From: Geoalkalibacter sp.
GTDB taxonomy: Bacteria > Desulfobacterota > Desulfuromonadia > Desulfuromonadales > Geoalkalibacteraceae
Direction of reading: 5' to 3'
Length of the DNA: 36,860 nt
Assembly (NCBI RefSeq): GCF_030605225.1
Contig: NZ_JAUWAV010000041.1
Coordinates: 1-36,860 of the forward strand
The position numbers were made by a program, and so were the translations under genes. Below the pieces are notes generated by a model, which was not told the DNA's origin, did not search any database, and saw only the letters and a program-made list of their open reading frames with translations. This document shows positions 1 to 11,208 of this stretch, piece by piece. Within the stretch, counting starts at the first letter, position 1. Each line of letters begins with the position of its first letter.

Positions 1-1
1 C

Positions 2-1774
<1,773 letters not shown>

Positions 1775-1798
1775 GGCCTTTTCGCGACTCAGGGGTTC

Positions 1799-4477
1799 AT
1801 GACGATGGGTTTTTGCGTGCCTCGTTCAGGTCGCCAGTGGGCGGCCCTGCTGCTCCTCTTGAGCGCGGGGCCGCTCGCTAATTTGGGACCTGTCGATGTC
1901 CCCCTGGTGTTTCTCTTTTTTCCGGGCAACCTCTTCGCCCTGCTGGCCCTGCGCCTGTTCGGCCCCGCCTGGGGCATAGCGGCGGCGGTTTCCGCCAACA
2001 GCGTGGTGCCCCTGCTGGTCGGCCATCCCTATGCGGCCATCTGGTTTGTGGCCGAGGTGGCGTTCATCGCCTGGCTCGACCGCTCGCGCCGCGGCCGCAA
2101 TCTGATTTTCGGCAGCGCCCTGTATTGGGGCCTGCTCGGCTCGCCGCTGGTCTTGACCAGTTTCCTGCTCATGGGCGCCGAATTCCAGGTCGGGCTGCTC
2201 GTCGCGGCGAAAAACTGCGTCAACGGCATCGCCAATGCCACCGTCGCCGCCCTGATCTTGCAGCTCTTGCCCCTGCGCCCCTGGCTGCTGGGTGAATCCG
2301 GAAGAGAGCAGGTGTCCCTGAGCCTGCTGCTGCAGACCCTGATGATCGCCTTTCTGGTGCTGCCCGGGGTGCTCATGACCGGGCTCTACCTGAAAAGCTC
2401 CGTGGCGCAGCTGCAAACCCACATCGTCGAGGATCTGCGCGAAAAAGGCCTGCGCCTGGGCGCGCTCCTGGCGCAATACGATCTCGGGGCCCCGGACAGG
2501 TCGCGACAACCGCTCCAGGAGGCCCTGTCCCGGGAAAGCGCCATCGGCGACTACCGCCTGCGCCTGCTCGCCGGCCGCGAGATTCTTGCGGCGGCCGGGT
2601 CAGGCACCGACAACGAGCGCGCCTATGACCCCGCCGACGGCGCGGAGATTCGTGCCCTGGGCGAAGCCGCCTTCCACCGTGTTCCCTATTCCCAGAAGTT
2701 TTCCACGCCCATTTCCGAGCGTTGGCGACGCTCCTCCTACCTGCTGGTGCTTCCGGTGGAGGCCAATCCCGAGCTGCGCCTGGTCCTCGAAAAGAGCATC
2801 GCGCCCCTGCTCGGTGAGTTGCGCGGCATCGTCACCCGCCTGTTTTTTCTGCTCACGGCCCTGACCTATGCCGCGCTGCTGCTGGCCTGGCTGCTGGGCC
2901 GCCGCATCGCCGCGCCGCTGCGGCTTCTGTCCCAGGCGACCACGGGCGTGCCGTCGCGGCTGGAGCAGGGCGAAGCCGACCCGGCGTGGCCGCAAAGCCC
3001 GGTGCGCGAAATCCATGAGCTGATTCTCAACTGCCGGGAAATGACCAGCTCCCTGCGGGAAAAGTTCGGCCAGCTCCGCAATGCCCGCCTGACCCTGGAG
3101 GATCGGGTGAACCTGCGCACCCGCGAACTTGCCGAGGCCAATGCCGATCTGCGGCGCAAGGAAGCGCGCCTCGCGCAGCTCGCGCATCACGATCCCCTGA
3201 CGGATCTGCCCAACCGCCTGCTCTTTCAGGATCGCCTCGAACATGCCCTGGCCAAGGCGCGGCGTCAGGAGAGTCAGGTCGCGCTGTTTTTTCTGGATCT
3301 GGATCGGTTCAAGAAAATCAACGATTCCCTGGGCCACGCCCTGGGTGATCAACTGCTGCGCGAGGTGGCCCGGCGCCTGGACGGCTGCGTGCGCGCCGGC
3401 GACACGGTGGCGCGCCTCGGCGGCGACGAATTCATGATCGTCATCGACGAGGTGAAAAATATCCAGCAGGTCACCAGCGTCGCCGAGAAGATCCTTCACC
3501 GCCTCGACCTGCCGGTGGAGGTCGACGGCTATTCCCTGTATGCCACGGGCAGCATCGGCATCAGCCTGTTTCCCAATGACGGGCGCGACGTGGCCACGCT
3601 GATGAAATGCGCCGACGCCGCCATGTACCGCGCCAAGGAATTGGGCCGCAATACCTACCAGTTCTACACCGCCGACATGAATGCCCGCGCCCATGAGCTG
3701 CTGCTGCTCGAAAGCAGCTTGCGCCAGGCCCTGGAGCGCGACCAGCTGATCCTTCACTACCAGCCGCAATTCAACCTCGGCAGCGGGCAACTGGTCGGCT
3801 TCGAGGCCCTGGTGCGCTGGCAGCACCCGGAGCACGGCCTCATCGCGCCGGCGGATTTCATCCCCATGGCCGAGGAGACGGGATTGATCGTAGCCATCGG
3901 CGAGTGGGTGGCGCGCACCGCCTGCGCGCAGAGCCTGGACTGGCAAAAAGCCGGGTTGCCGGACGTTACCATGGCGATCAACATCTCCGCCCGGCAGTTT
4001 CGCCAAAACGGCCTGGTGGAGCGCATCGCCGCGATTCTGCGGGAGACCGGCCTGGAACCGCGCCGGCTGGAACTGGAACTGACCGAAAGCATGATTCTCG
4101 GCAACACCGAAGGCGCCATCCTCACCATGCGGGCCCTCAAGGATCTCGGGCTGTCCCTGGCCATCGACGACTTCGGCTCGGGTTATTCATCCCTGGCCTA
4201 TCTCAAGCGTTTTCCCATCGAAAAATTAAAGATCGCCCAGGATTTTGTGCGCGATGTGCTCATCGACGGCAACGACGCGGCGATTGCCGCCTCGGTCATC
4301 GCCCTGGGCAAGAGCATGGACCTGACGGTCATCGCCGAAGGGGTGGAGACGCAAGAGCAGCTTGCGTTTCTGCGCGACAAGGGCTGTCACCTCGGCCAGG
4401 GCTATGTGTTCAGCCGCCCCCTGCCGGCGAAGGACATTCCCGCCCTGTTCACCAGAACCGCCCGGAGCGCTTTCTGA
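1799..4477 (+). CDS. Membrane-anchored GGDEF-EAL cyclic-di-GMP protein
   Basis: The 892-residue protein has an N-terminal membrane region of several hydrophobic segments (about residues 12-165), another TM segment near 180-200, an extracytoplasmic stretch to about 345, a TM near 345-370, a HAMP/coiled-coil linker (~370-460), then GGDEF and EAL domains. The cyclase motif is intact (GGDEF at 541-545) with an RxxD inhibitory site (RAGD, 532-535) five residues before it. The EAL motif is at 669-671, followed by ELTES, DDFGSGYSSLAYLKRFP and AEGVET, so the usual metal ligands of an active phosphodiesterase are present. Either or both activities are possible; which dominates cannot be read from sequence. 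ATG at 1799 follows AGGGG. The stop TGA shares its last base with the ATG of the ABC ATPase, implying translational coupling to an exporter. The N-terminal sensor resembles MASE-type domains, but I cannot assign it. Confidence 0.93.
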   Translation: MTMGFCVPRSGRQWAALLLLLSAGPLANLGPVDVPLVFLFFPGNLFALLALRLFGPAWGIAAAVSANSVVPLLVGHPYAAIWFVAEVAFIAWLDRSRRGRNLIFGSALYWGLLGSPLVLTSFLLMGAEFQVGLLVAAKNCVNGIANATVAALILQLLPLRPWLLGESGREQVSLSLLLQTLMIAFLVLPGVLMTGLYLKSSVAQLQTHIVEDLREKGLRLGALLAQYDLGAPDRSRQPLQEALSRESAIGDYRLRLLAGREILAAAGSGTDNERAYDPADGAEIRALGEAAFHRVPYSQKFSTPISERWRRSSYLLVLPVEANPELRLVLEKSIAPLLGELRGIVTRLFFLLTALTYAALLLAWLLGRRIAAPLRLLSQATTGVPSRLEQGEADPAWPQSPVREIHELILNCREMTSSLREKFGQLRNARLTLEDRVNLRTRELAEANADLRRKEARLAQLAHHDPLTDLPNRLLFQDRLEHALAKARRQESQVALFFLDLDRFKKINDSLGHALGDQLLREVARRLDGCVRAGDTVARLGGDEFMIVIDEVKNIQQVTSVAEKILHRLDLPVEVDGYSLYATGSIGISLFPNDGRDVATLMKCADAAMYRAKELGRNTYQFYTADMNARAHELLLLESSLRQALERDQLILHYQPQFNLGSGQLVGFEALVRWQHPEHGLIAPADFIPMAEETGLIVAIGEWVARTACAQSLDWQKAGLPDVTMAINISARQFRQNGLVERIAAILRETGLEPRRLELELTESMILGNTEGAILTMRALKDLGLSLAIDDFGSGYSSLAYLKRFPIEKLKIAQDFVRDVLIDGNDAAIAASVIALGKSMDLTVIAEGVETQEQLAFLRDKGCHLGQGYVFSRPLPAKDIPALFTRTARSAF

Positions 4478-5388
4478 TGGACGCCGTCATCGAAGCCGAG
4501 CATCTGGAAAAATGCTACGGCGCCTTCAAGGCGGTGGACGGCCTGTCTTTTCGCGTGACGCGCGGCGAGTGTTTCGGCCTGCTCGGCCCCAACGGCGCGG
4601 GCAAGACCACGACCATCGGCATGCTTTACGGCTACAGCCCCCTGGGCGGCGGGCGGCTGCGGGTGTTCGGCCAGGATCTCGGCGCCAACCTGCGGCACAT
4701 CAAAGAGCGCATGGGCATCTGCCAGCAGGAGGACAATCTCGACCCCGACCTGTCCGTGCGCGAGAACCTGCTGGTGTACGCACGCTATTTCGATCTGCCG
4801 CGCGCGCAGGCGCGCGCCCGCGCCGATGAGCTGCTCGAATTTTTCGCTCTCGATCACCGCGCGGGCGCCAACATCCGCGAGCTTTCCGGCGGCATGAAGC
4901 GACGCCTGATGCTGGCGCGCGCGCTGATCAACCGCCCCGATCTGCTGATCCTCGACGAGCCGACCACGGGCCTTGATCCCCAATCGCGCCATCAGGTGTG
5001 GCAGCGCCTCGACGACCTGAAAAGCCGCGGGCTCACCATTCTGCTCACCACCCACTACATGGACGAGGCCGCGCGCCTGTGCGACCGGCTGATCATCGTC
5101 GATCGGGGCAAGGTTCTGGTGGAAGGGGCGCCGGCGGCTCTAATTTCCACCCATGTCGGCCGCGAGGTCATCGAGATCAGCCGGCCCGAGGACGGCCTGC
5201 GCGAGTTTCTGCGCCGCCGCGCCTGCGCCTTCGAGGATCTCGGCAATCGTCTGTTGGTCTACAATCACGGGGCCGACGATCTCTTCGTGCGACTCACCCG
5301 GGAGTTCTGTGCCGGCGGATGCACCTTGCGCCAGGCCACCCTGGAAGATGTTTTTTTGCGCCTCACCGGCCGGGAGTTGCGCGAATGA
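4477..5388 (+). CDS. ABC-2 type exporter ATPase (NodI/DrrA-like)
   Basis: This is a 303-residue ATP-binding subunit of an ABC-2 exporter. Walker [10 protein letters not shown] is at 37-45, Q-loop region ICQQED at 81-86, signature LSGGM at 136-140, Walker B LLILDE at 156-161 followed by the D-loop, and H-loop His193. A C-terminal extension of ~90 residues after the NBD is typical of the DrrA/NodI/CcmA-like group. The start ATG is chosen because it overlaps the upstream TGA by one base and the family N-terminus begins directly there. Its stop overlaps the permease start by four bases (ATGA). The substrate is unknown; the family exports drugs, lipooligosaccharides and polysaccharide or lipid intermediates. 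The coupling to a c-di-GMP protein upstream would fit an envelope or matrix substrate, but that is inference. Confidence 0.93.
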   Translation: MDAVIEAEHLEKCYGAFKAVDGLSFRVTRGECFGLLGPNGAGKTTTIGMLYGYSPLGGGRLRVFGQDLGANLRHIKERMGICQQEDNLDPDLSVRENLLVYARYFDLPRAQARARADELLEFFALDHRAGANIRELSGGMKRRLMLARALINRPDLLILDEPTTGLDPQSRHQVWQRLDDLKSRGLTILLTTHYMDEAARLCDRLIIVDRGKVLVEGAPAALISTHVGREVIEISRPEDGLREFLRRRACAFEDLGNRLLVYNHGADDLFVRLTREFCAGGCTLRQATLEDVFLRLTGRELRE

Positions 5389-6179
5389 TCCGCTTTCCCG
5401 CCCCGACCCGTTTCAGCCGCCGCTTCCTGCGGGTCTGGCAGCGCAATCTCGCGGTGTACCGAAAGACCTGGAAGATCAGCTTTCTGCCGCCGCTGCTTGA
5501 ACCCATGCTCTATCTGCTCGCCTTCGGCGTGGGCCTGGCGGTCATGGTCGGCAGCGTGGTCTACGGCGGCGCAGAACTCTCCTACCTGCAATTCATCGCC
5601 CCGGCCCTGGTGGCGGTGGCCATCATGTACAACGCCTTTTTCGAGACCACCTATAACTCCTACGTGCGCATGTATTACCAGAAAACCTTCGACGCCATGC
5701 TCGCCACGCCGCTCAATCTGGAGGAAATCATCCTCGGCGAACTGGTCTGGGCGGCGAGCAAGGCGCTCATCGCCGCGGTGCTCATGGGCGCGGTGGTCAG
5801 CGCCTTCGGCCTGCTCGCCTTTCCCTTCGCCCTTGGGCTCTTGCCCCTGGCCCTGCTCGGCGGGCTGGTGTTTGCCGCCCTGGGCATGATCTGCACGGCG
5901 CTGGTGCCCAACATCGAGACCTTCAACATCCCCATTTTCTTGATGATCACGCCCATGTTCCTGTTCAGCGGCACCTTCTTTCCCCTCGCCAATCTGCCGG
6001 ACTGGGCGCAGGGCCTGGCTCAGATCCTACCCCTCACCCACCTGGTCGCCCTGGCGCGCGCCTGCGCCCTGGGCGCCTGGCCGCCCGAGCTCTGGCTGAG
6101 TCTGCTTTATCTGCTCCTGTTCGCCGCCCTCGCCCTGCCCCTGGCCATCGCCCTGATGGTGCGCCGCCTGATTCATTGA
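5385..6179 (+). CDS. ABC-2 type exporter permease (NodJ-like)
   Basis: This 264-residue membrane protein has about six hydrophobic segments and partners the preceding ATPase. Features of the ABC-2/NodJ family are the N-terminal WQRNLAVYRKTWKIS amphipathic stretch, the YLQFIAPALVAVAIMYNAF region, the cytoplasmic YQKTFDAMLATPLNLEEI loop, and the terminal MFLFSGTFFPLANLPDWAQG motif characteristic of this family. The ATG lies inside the ATPase stop (4-base ATGA overlap), so the pair is translationally coupled. It is the last gene of this + strand run; a C/G-rich stretch follows before the next promoter. Confidence 0.92.
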   Translation: MIRFPAPTRFSRRFLRVWQRNLAVYRKTWKISFLPPLLEPMLYLLAFGVGLAVMVGSVVYGGAELSYLQFIAPALVAVAIMYNAFFETTYNSYVRMYYQKTFDAMLATPLNLEEIILGELVWAASKALIAAVLMGAVVSAFGLLAFPFALGLLPLALLGGLVFAALGMICTALVPNIETFNIPIFLMITPMFLFSGTFFPLANLPDWAQGLAQILPLTHLVALARACALGAWPPELWLSLLYLLLFAALALPLAIALMVRRLIH

Positions 6180-6271
6180 CCTGGTCGCCGGTTTTCCCGC
6201 GGCAACCCTCTCCCCTCCATCCCCTCCCACCAAGGGCGGGGAGGCAGTTGGTGCGACGCGGCCGGTTTTGG
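6180..6271 (+). other. Intergenic spacer with C-rich tract and weak hairpin
   Basis: Between the permease stop and the hemerythrin promoter lies a pyrimidine-rich tract with repeated CTCCC/CCTCCC units followed by GGGCGGGGAGG, which can fold back on the preceding CCTCCC. It lacks a following T-run, so it is at best an imperfect terminator. No coding potential is seen. Confidence 0.3.
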
Positions 6272-6300
6272 TTGACAGAGGTTTGGCAGATATCCAAAAT
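6272..6300 (+). promoter_or_regulatory. Sigma70-like promoter of the bacteriohemerythrin gene
   Basis: A perfect -35 hexamer TTGACA at 6272-6277 is followed after 17 bases by CAAAAT at 6295-6300 (4 of 6 matches to TATAAT). It sits about 40 bases before the chosen start codon. Placement and spacing are good; the -10 box is weak. Confidence 0.5.
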
Positions 6301-6341
6301 TGGAATCTGTAAATCTTCAACCATCGTCAAAGGAGTTTGTC

Positions 6342-6749
6342 GTGCCGGCCATACAGTGGGAAGAACGCTTTCGCGTCAATGTCGACAAGATCGACCAGCA
6401 GCATCAGCACCTGTTTCGCCTGTTCAACAGCCTTCAGGAAGCCATCATGGAAAAAAAAGGCCAGGATGCCCTGGCCAAAATCGTCGACGAGCTGGTGGAA
6501 TACGCCCTGAGCCATTTCGCCACGGAAGAACGCTACATGCTCGCCTACGAATATCCCGCGCTCCCCGAGCACCGGCGCGAGCATGAAATCTTTCGGGAAA
6601 AGGCCATGGAACTCCAGCAGCGCATGCACAACGACGAGTTCGTCCTGTCCCTGGAAGTCCTGCGTTTCCTGAGCGACTGGATCGCCAATCACATCTGCGC
6701 CAGCGACCAGCAATACAGCCGCCACTTCAACGACGCGGGCCTGCGGTAA
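6342..6749 (+). CDS. Bacteriohemerythrin
   Basis: This is a 135-residue single-domain hemerythrin that binds O2 at a non-heme di-iron centre, usually cytoplasmic in bacteria, serving oxygen delivery, sensing or storage. All seven ligand positions of the family are visible: His21, His58, Glu62, His77, His81, His117 and Asp122, in the contexts DQQHQHLF, HFATEE, HRREHE and HICASD. The start is taken as GTG at 6342 because AAAGGAG lies six bases upstream and this gives the usual family length; an in-frame ATG at 6300 would overlap the -10 box and add 14 residues without family similarity. The gene appears monocistronic, with its own promoter, and converges on the RND operon. Confidence 0.93.
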   Translation: MPAIQWEERFRVNVDKIDQQHQHLFRLFNSLQEAIMEKKGQDALAKIVDELVEYALSHFATEERYMLAYEYPALPEHRREHEIFREKAMELQQRMHNDEFVLSLEVLRFLSDWIANHICASDQQYSRHFNDAGLR

Positions 6750-6790
6750 GCCACCCATAGGATGCCGGTGAGCGAAGCGACCCGCATCGA

Positions 6791-9700
6791 TCAACTTTCG
6801 TAGCCTTTGCGATAGACCGCGTAAAAGGCCACCGGCACCACCACCAGGGTAAAGAGGGTCGAAGCGAACAGGCCGAAGATCAGCGCCCAGGCCAGACCGG
6901 AAAAAATCGGGTCGAGGGTGATGGGCCAGGCGCCCAGGGCCGTGGTCAGGGCGGTGAGCACGATGGGCCGCAAGCGCACGGCGCCGCTTTCGATGATGGC
7001 CTCGCGCAGGGCCATGCCTTCCGCGAGCGCGCCGCGAATGAATTCGATGAGCACCACGGCGTTGCGGATGACGATGCCGCCCAGGGCGATCATGCCGATC
7101 ATGCCCGTGGCGGTGAAGAACACCGGGTCGGCAAAGCCGCCCACGGGCCGGTCGAGCAGCAGGTTGAGCAGCCAGAAGCCGGGCATGATGCCGAGCACGG
7201 TGAGAGGGATGGCCAGCAGAATCAACAGCGGCAGGAAAAAGGACCCAGTCTGCAAGGCGAGCAGGATGTAGATGCCGATGAGCGCGGCGCCGAAGGCCAG
7301 GCCCAGATCACGAAACACCCGCAGGGTAATCTCCCACTCTCCCTCCCCCGCCCATTGCACCTCGATGCCGGGCGGCAAGCCCTCCTGCCGCAGGCGCTTC
7401 TGCATGTCGAGAATCGCTTCGCCGGGTGCCTGCCCGGCCATTTCCGCCGTCACATAGACCACCGGCCGCAGATTCTTGTGGTAGAGCGTTTGCGCTGCGG
7501 GCGTCTCGGCAAAGTGCCCGAGTTCCAGCAGCGGCACCACCTCTTCGCCACGTCCGAGCAGCGGCAACTGACCGAGCCCTTCGCTGCCCGAGCGCTGCGT
7601 CCGGGGCAGCACGACCTTGACCGGCAGGGGCCGGCGCTCGCCGTCGCGGTGCAGGGTCGCAGGCGTCATGCCGCCCACCGCCAGGGCGAGAGTTTGGGTG
7701 AGCTGTTCAGTGCTGAGGCCATGCAAGGCGGCCTTTTCCTTATCGGGAACAAAATCCAGGCGCGGACGCTGCGCCTCGATGGTACTGTTCACATCGACGA
7801 CGAAGGGCTCATCGGCCATGATCGCCATGACCCGGCGCGCGGCCTCCATCAATTCGGTGTAAGCGCTGCCCGGCGCGCCGTAGATCTCGGCGACCACCGT
7901 GGCGAGCACCGGCGGTCCCGGCGGCGTTTCGACGACCTGGAGCAGCGCGCCGTGCCGCAGCGCGAGGGCTTCGAGATCCTGGCGCAAACGCAAAGCCAGG
8001 GCGTGGCTCTGCATGCGCCGCTCCCGCTTGTCGGCGAGGTTGATGCGGATATCGGCCAGGTGCGGCTCGCGGCGCAGATAGTAGTGACGCACCATGCCGT
8101 TGAAATCCATGGGCGAGGGACTGCCGACGTAGGAGACGAAGCTGGTCACCTCGGGTACGGCGCGCAGAAAATCCTCGAAATCGCGCACCATGCGGTCGGT
8201 GGCCTCCAGGGTGCTTCCCTCGGGCAGATCGAGCACCAGTTGCAGTTCATCCTTGTTGTCGAAGGGCAGCATTTTCAGCGGCACCAGGCGCAGCAGCGGC
8301 AGGGCCAGGGAGGCACCAAGCAGCAATAGTATGCCGCCCGCCAGCAGCCAGCGTCTACGCCGCGCGCCGAGAAAGGGCGTCACCGTCGCCGCGTAGCCGC
8401 GCCTCAGCCAGCCGGGCACGACATCCTGCCCCGCGGTATCGCCCGGCGCGAGTTGTGCCACCCGCCCGCCGATCAGCTTGTAGGCCAGCCAGGGCACGAT
8501 GGTAAGAGCCGCCAGGGTGGAAAAGCTCACCGTCAAGGGCACGTTGGCGGCCATGGGCGCCATGTAGGGCCCCATCATCCCGGTGATGAAAAACATGGGC
8601 GTGAAGGAGACGATGATGGCTAGAGTCGAGAGGATCACGGGCGGCAGCACCTCGCCCACGGCGAAGAGGGTGGCTTCGCGCGGCTTGCGCCGCCGGGCGA
8701 GCATATGGCGCTGGATGTTGTCGACGTTGGTGATGGGATCATCCACCACCAGGCCAAGAGACAGGATCAGGGCAAAGAGCGTGACGCGGTTGATGGTGTA
8801 GCCGAGCAGGTAGTTGACGAACAGGGCCAGGGAAAAGCTGATGGGCACGGCCAGGGCCACGATGAGCGCCTCGCGCCGCCCCAGGGTGAAGGCGAGCAGC
8901 ACCACCACCGTGGCCACGGCGAAAAACAAAGAGGAGAGCAGATCATTGACCTTCTGCTGGGCGGTGCGGCCATAGTTGCGGGTCACCTCGACCAGGACGC
9001 CGTCGGGAAGGACCGTGCCGCGCAGCTCGTCGAGGCGCTTGAGGATGGCGTCGGCCACCTGGACTGCATTGCTGCCCTTTTTTTTCGCCAGGGCCAGGGT
9101 CACGGCGGGAAACGATCCCACCGCGGCGGCCGGTGTGAGTTCGTCGTGAGCCAGGGCGGCGGCGGGATGCCGGGCATTGCGTTCGAGAAACAACCTGGAA
9201 AAGCCGATGCGCGACTGGTTCCAGGCTTCCTCGGGTCCATCGCCGACGCGTGCCACATCCCGTACATGGACGGGACGCCCCTCATGCACCCCGACCACCA
9301 GGTTCTCCACATCCGCGGCGCTTTGCAGAAAAGCGTTGCTCGCCACCGCGATGCTTTGATCGGCCTGGGAAAAGCGGCCGGCCTGAACCGCCGCGTCGGC
9401 GCCGCGCAGGCTTTCCACCACCTGCAGGGCCGACAGGCGACGGGCCGCCAGAGCCGCAGCGTCGAGTTCGACGCGCAGTTCGCGGCGACGCCCGCCCACC
9501 AGTTCCGAGCGCGAGATGTCCGCGACCTCGGTGAGCCGCGCCAGAACCTCCTCGCCGATGCGGCGCAAGGCGAAATCGTCGTGGCGCTCGGAATACAGGG
9601 TCAGGTTGACGATGGGCACATCGTCGATTTCCACCGGGCGGATCACCCAGCCGCGCACGATGGGCGGCGCCTGGTCGATGTTCATGCTGATCTTGTTGTG

Positions 9701-10060
9701 CAGCTTGACCAGGGAGCGCTCGCGGTCCTCGCCGACGTGAAAGCGCACGGTGACGATGGCCTCGCCGTCGCGGGCCATGGAGTAGACATACTCCACCCCA
9801 TCGATCTGCCAGAGCAGCTTCTCCAGGGGCGTGGCGACCAGCAGCTCCACCTCGCGGGCCGAAGCGCCCGGCGCCTGCACATAGACATCGGCCAGGGGCA
9901 CGACGATCTGCGGTTCTTCCTCGCGCGGCGTGAGTAAAAGAGCCGCCATTCCCAGGGCCAGGGCGAAGAGGATCAGCAGCACCGGCGGCTGGTTTTGCAG
10001 AAAAGGCGCGACCAGCCGCGCGATCAGGCGCTCGGACGGGGCGTCGGCCGAAGAACTCAC
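6791..10060 (-). CDS. RND efflux pump, inner-membrane permease subunit
   Basis: This 1089-residue RND-family proton-driven pump subunit (AcrB/CusA superfamily) has one N-terminal TM (~residues 25-44), a large periplasmic loop, a central multi-TM bundle, a second periplasmic loop and a C-terminal TM bundle. TM4 carries LGLVVDDPITNVDN, whose paired Asp is the expected proton-relay site. Two large porter loops and the PREEEPQI stretch are typical of pumps seen in Geobacter-like bacteria. Substrate class (metal or hydrophobic compound) is not certain. The GTG start at 10060 overlaps the fusion-protein stop by three bases (GTGA), so the gene is the last of a three-gene operon. The coding strand contains an A8 run encoding consecutive lysines near residue 327, a potential slippage site. 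Confidence 0.93.
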   Translation of the reverse strand: MSSSADAPSERLIARLVAPFLQNQPPVLLILFALALGMAALLLTPREEEPQIVVPLADVYVQAPGASAREVELLVATPLEKLLWQIDGVEYVYSMARDGEAIVTVRFHVGEDRERSLVKLHNKISMNIDQAPPIVRGWVIRPVEIDDVPIVNLTLYSERHDDFALRRIGEEVLARLTEVADISRSELVGGRRRELRVELDAAALAARRLSALQVVESLRGADAAVQAGRFSQADQSIAVASNAFLQSAADVENLVVGVHEGRPVHVRDVARVGDGPEEAWNQSRIGFSRLFLERNARHPAAALAHDELTPAAAVGSFPAVTLALAKKKGSNAVQVADAILKRLDELRGTVLPDGVLVEVTRNYGRTAQQKVNDLLSSLFFAVATVVVLLAFTLGRREALIVALAVPISFSLALFVNYLLGYTINRVTLFALILSLGLVVDDPITNVDNIQRHMLARRRKPREATLFAVGEVLPPVILSTLAIIVSFTPMFFITGMMGPYMAPMAANVPLTVSFSTLAALTIVPWLAYKLIGGRVAQLAPGDTAGQDVVPGWLRRGYAATVTPFLGARRRRWLLAGGILLLLGASLALPLLRLVPLKMLPFDNKDELQLVLDLPEGSTLEATDRMVRDFEDFLRAVPEVTSFVSYVGSPSPMDFNGMVRHYYLRREPHLADIRINLADKRERRMQSHALALRLRQDLEALALRHGALLQVVETPPGPPVLATVVAEIYGAPGSAYTELMEAARRVMAIMADEPFVVDVNSTIEAQRPRLDFVPDKEKAALHGLSTEQLTQTLALAVGGMTPATLHRDGERRPLPVKVVLPRTQRSGSEGLGQLPLLGRGEEVVPLLELGHFAETPAAQTLYHKNLRPVVYVTAEMAGQAPGEAILDMQKRLRQEGLPPGIEVQWAGEGEWEITLRVFRDLGLAFGAALIGIYILLALQTGSFFLPLLILLAIPLTVLGIMPGFWLLNLLLDRPVGGFADPVFFTATGMIGMIALGGIVIRNAVVLIEFIRGALAEGMALREAIIESGAVRLRPIVLTALTTALGAWPITLDPIFSGLAWALIFGLFASTLFTLVVVPVAFYAVYRKGYES

Positions 10061-11208
10061 GGCTGTTCTCCCTCGATCAGCAGAATTTCTCCGCCCTTGA
10101 GGCCGGAGAGCACCTCGACATCCTCGCCGACCCGTGATCCCGTGGTGACCAGCAGGGTTTTGACCTGTTCATCCTCCACCACCCGCACCAGTTCCAACTG
10201 ACCGACGCGCCGCACCGAGGCGAGGGGAACCAGCACCGCGGGCCGCGCATCCAGGGGCACGCGCAGGCGTCCGAACATGCCCGGATACAACCCGCCCGCA
10301 CCCGGCAGGCCGACCTTGACCAAAAAAGAGCGGGCCCGGGAATCGGCCGCGGGCACCCGTTCTTCCAACACGCCGCGCAGCTCACGACCACCGATTTCGA
10401 CGACCAGATCCATGCCCGGAGTCATTCGTTCGATCAGGGCTTCGGGCACCAGGGCCTCCAGGCGCAAATCACTCGCGCTTTGCAGACTGAGCAGAGGCTT
10501 GCCGGGGGCCGCCAGATCGCCGGGCTCGACTAGACGCTCGACGATCTGCCCGTCCAGGGGGCTGAGAATCCGGACGTGATCGAGTTGTACCTCGGCCTGC
10601 TCCAAAGCGCGCTTCGCCCCCTCGACGCCGGCCTCGGCCTGCGCCAGAGAGGCCCGGGCCTGGGCGCGTCCCGCTTCGGCCTGGCGCAGCTCGGCTTCCA
10701 CCTGTTCCATTTCCTGGGCGGTGGCCGCCTCGGCGGCAAGAAAGGCTCGGATGCGCTCATGCTGGGCCTGGGACCGCACGAAAAGCGCGTCGGCGGCATC
10801 AATGGCGCGTCGGGCCCGCACCTGCTGCTGTACCGCGGCATTGAGAGCTTCCCGCGCCTGCGCGTGGCGGGCGCGCAATTCGCGATCATCGAGTTCCACC
10901 AGTACCTGTCCGACCCGCACGAAATCTCCGGTGCGCACCGCGATCCGGTTTGCCCGCGCCACGACCTGGGCCTCGATACGCAGGGCGCTGCGCGCCTGCA
11001 CCGTCCCGACCGCCTCGTGGAAAAGGGGTCGCTGCTCCAAACGGGCCTGCACGCGCTGACCTTCGGAGGACGCCGCCCGGCTCGGCAAGGGCGCGTCCTC
11101 GGGGCCGATCAGGCCGGTGCGGAAAAAGCCGCCCAGGTAGAGGATGAGGGCAATCAACACCGTGATGCCCGCAAGCGCCGGAGCGAATCGCTTAAGGGTT
11201 GAAGCCAT
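10057..11208 (-). CDS. RND efflux membrane fusion protein (HlyD/AcrA family)
   Basis: This 383-residue periplasmic adaptor connects the RND pump to the outer-membrane factor. An N-terminal TM or signal-anchor segment (~residues 8-28) precedes a split biotinyl-lipoyl half (IAVRTGDFVRVGQVLVELDD), a long alanine-rich alpha-hairpin (~residues 105-200), the second lipoyl half (ILSPLDGQIVERLVEPGDL) and beta-barrel domains. The ATG at 11208 is chosen because AAAGG lies a few bases upstream and the hydrophobic N-terminus begins there; upstream in-frame codons lie within the preceding gene and are not family-like. The gene overlaps the TolC-like gene by 17 bases and the pump start by three. Confidence 0.92.
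   Translation of the reverse strand: MASTLKRFAPALAGITVLIALILYLGGFFRTGLIGPEDAPLPSRAASSEGQRVQARLEQRPLFHEAVGTVQARSALRIEAQVVARANRIAVRTGDFVRVGQVLVELDDRELRARHAQAREALNAAVQQQVRARRAIDAADALFVRSQAQHERIRAFLAAEAATAQEMEQVEAELRQAEAGRAQARASLAQAEAGVEGAKRALEQAEVQLDHVRILSPLDGQIVERLVEPGDLAAPGKPLLSLQSASDLRLEALVPEALIERMTPGMDLVVEIGGRELRGVLEERVPAADSRARSFLVKVGLPGAGGLYPGMFGRLRVPLDARPAVLVPLASVRRVGQLELVRVVEDEQVKTLLVTTGSRVGEDVEVLSGLKGGEILLIEGEQP

Noticed and set aside
2600-4006. 468-residue open frame on the minus strand opposite the GGDEF-EAL gene
   Set aside because: No family-like sequence, and biased composition typical of antisense frames in GC-rich DNA. The plus-strand gene has intact catalytic motifs.
6205-6250. 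REP-like or CRISPR-like repeat in the C-rich tract
   Set aside because: The units are irregular and short, with no spacer regularity, and no similar copy was noticed elsewhere in the window.
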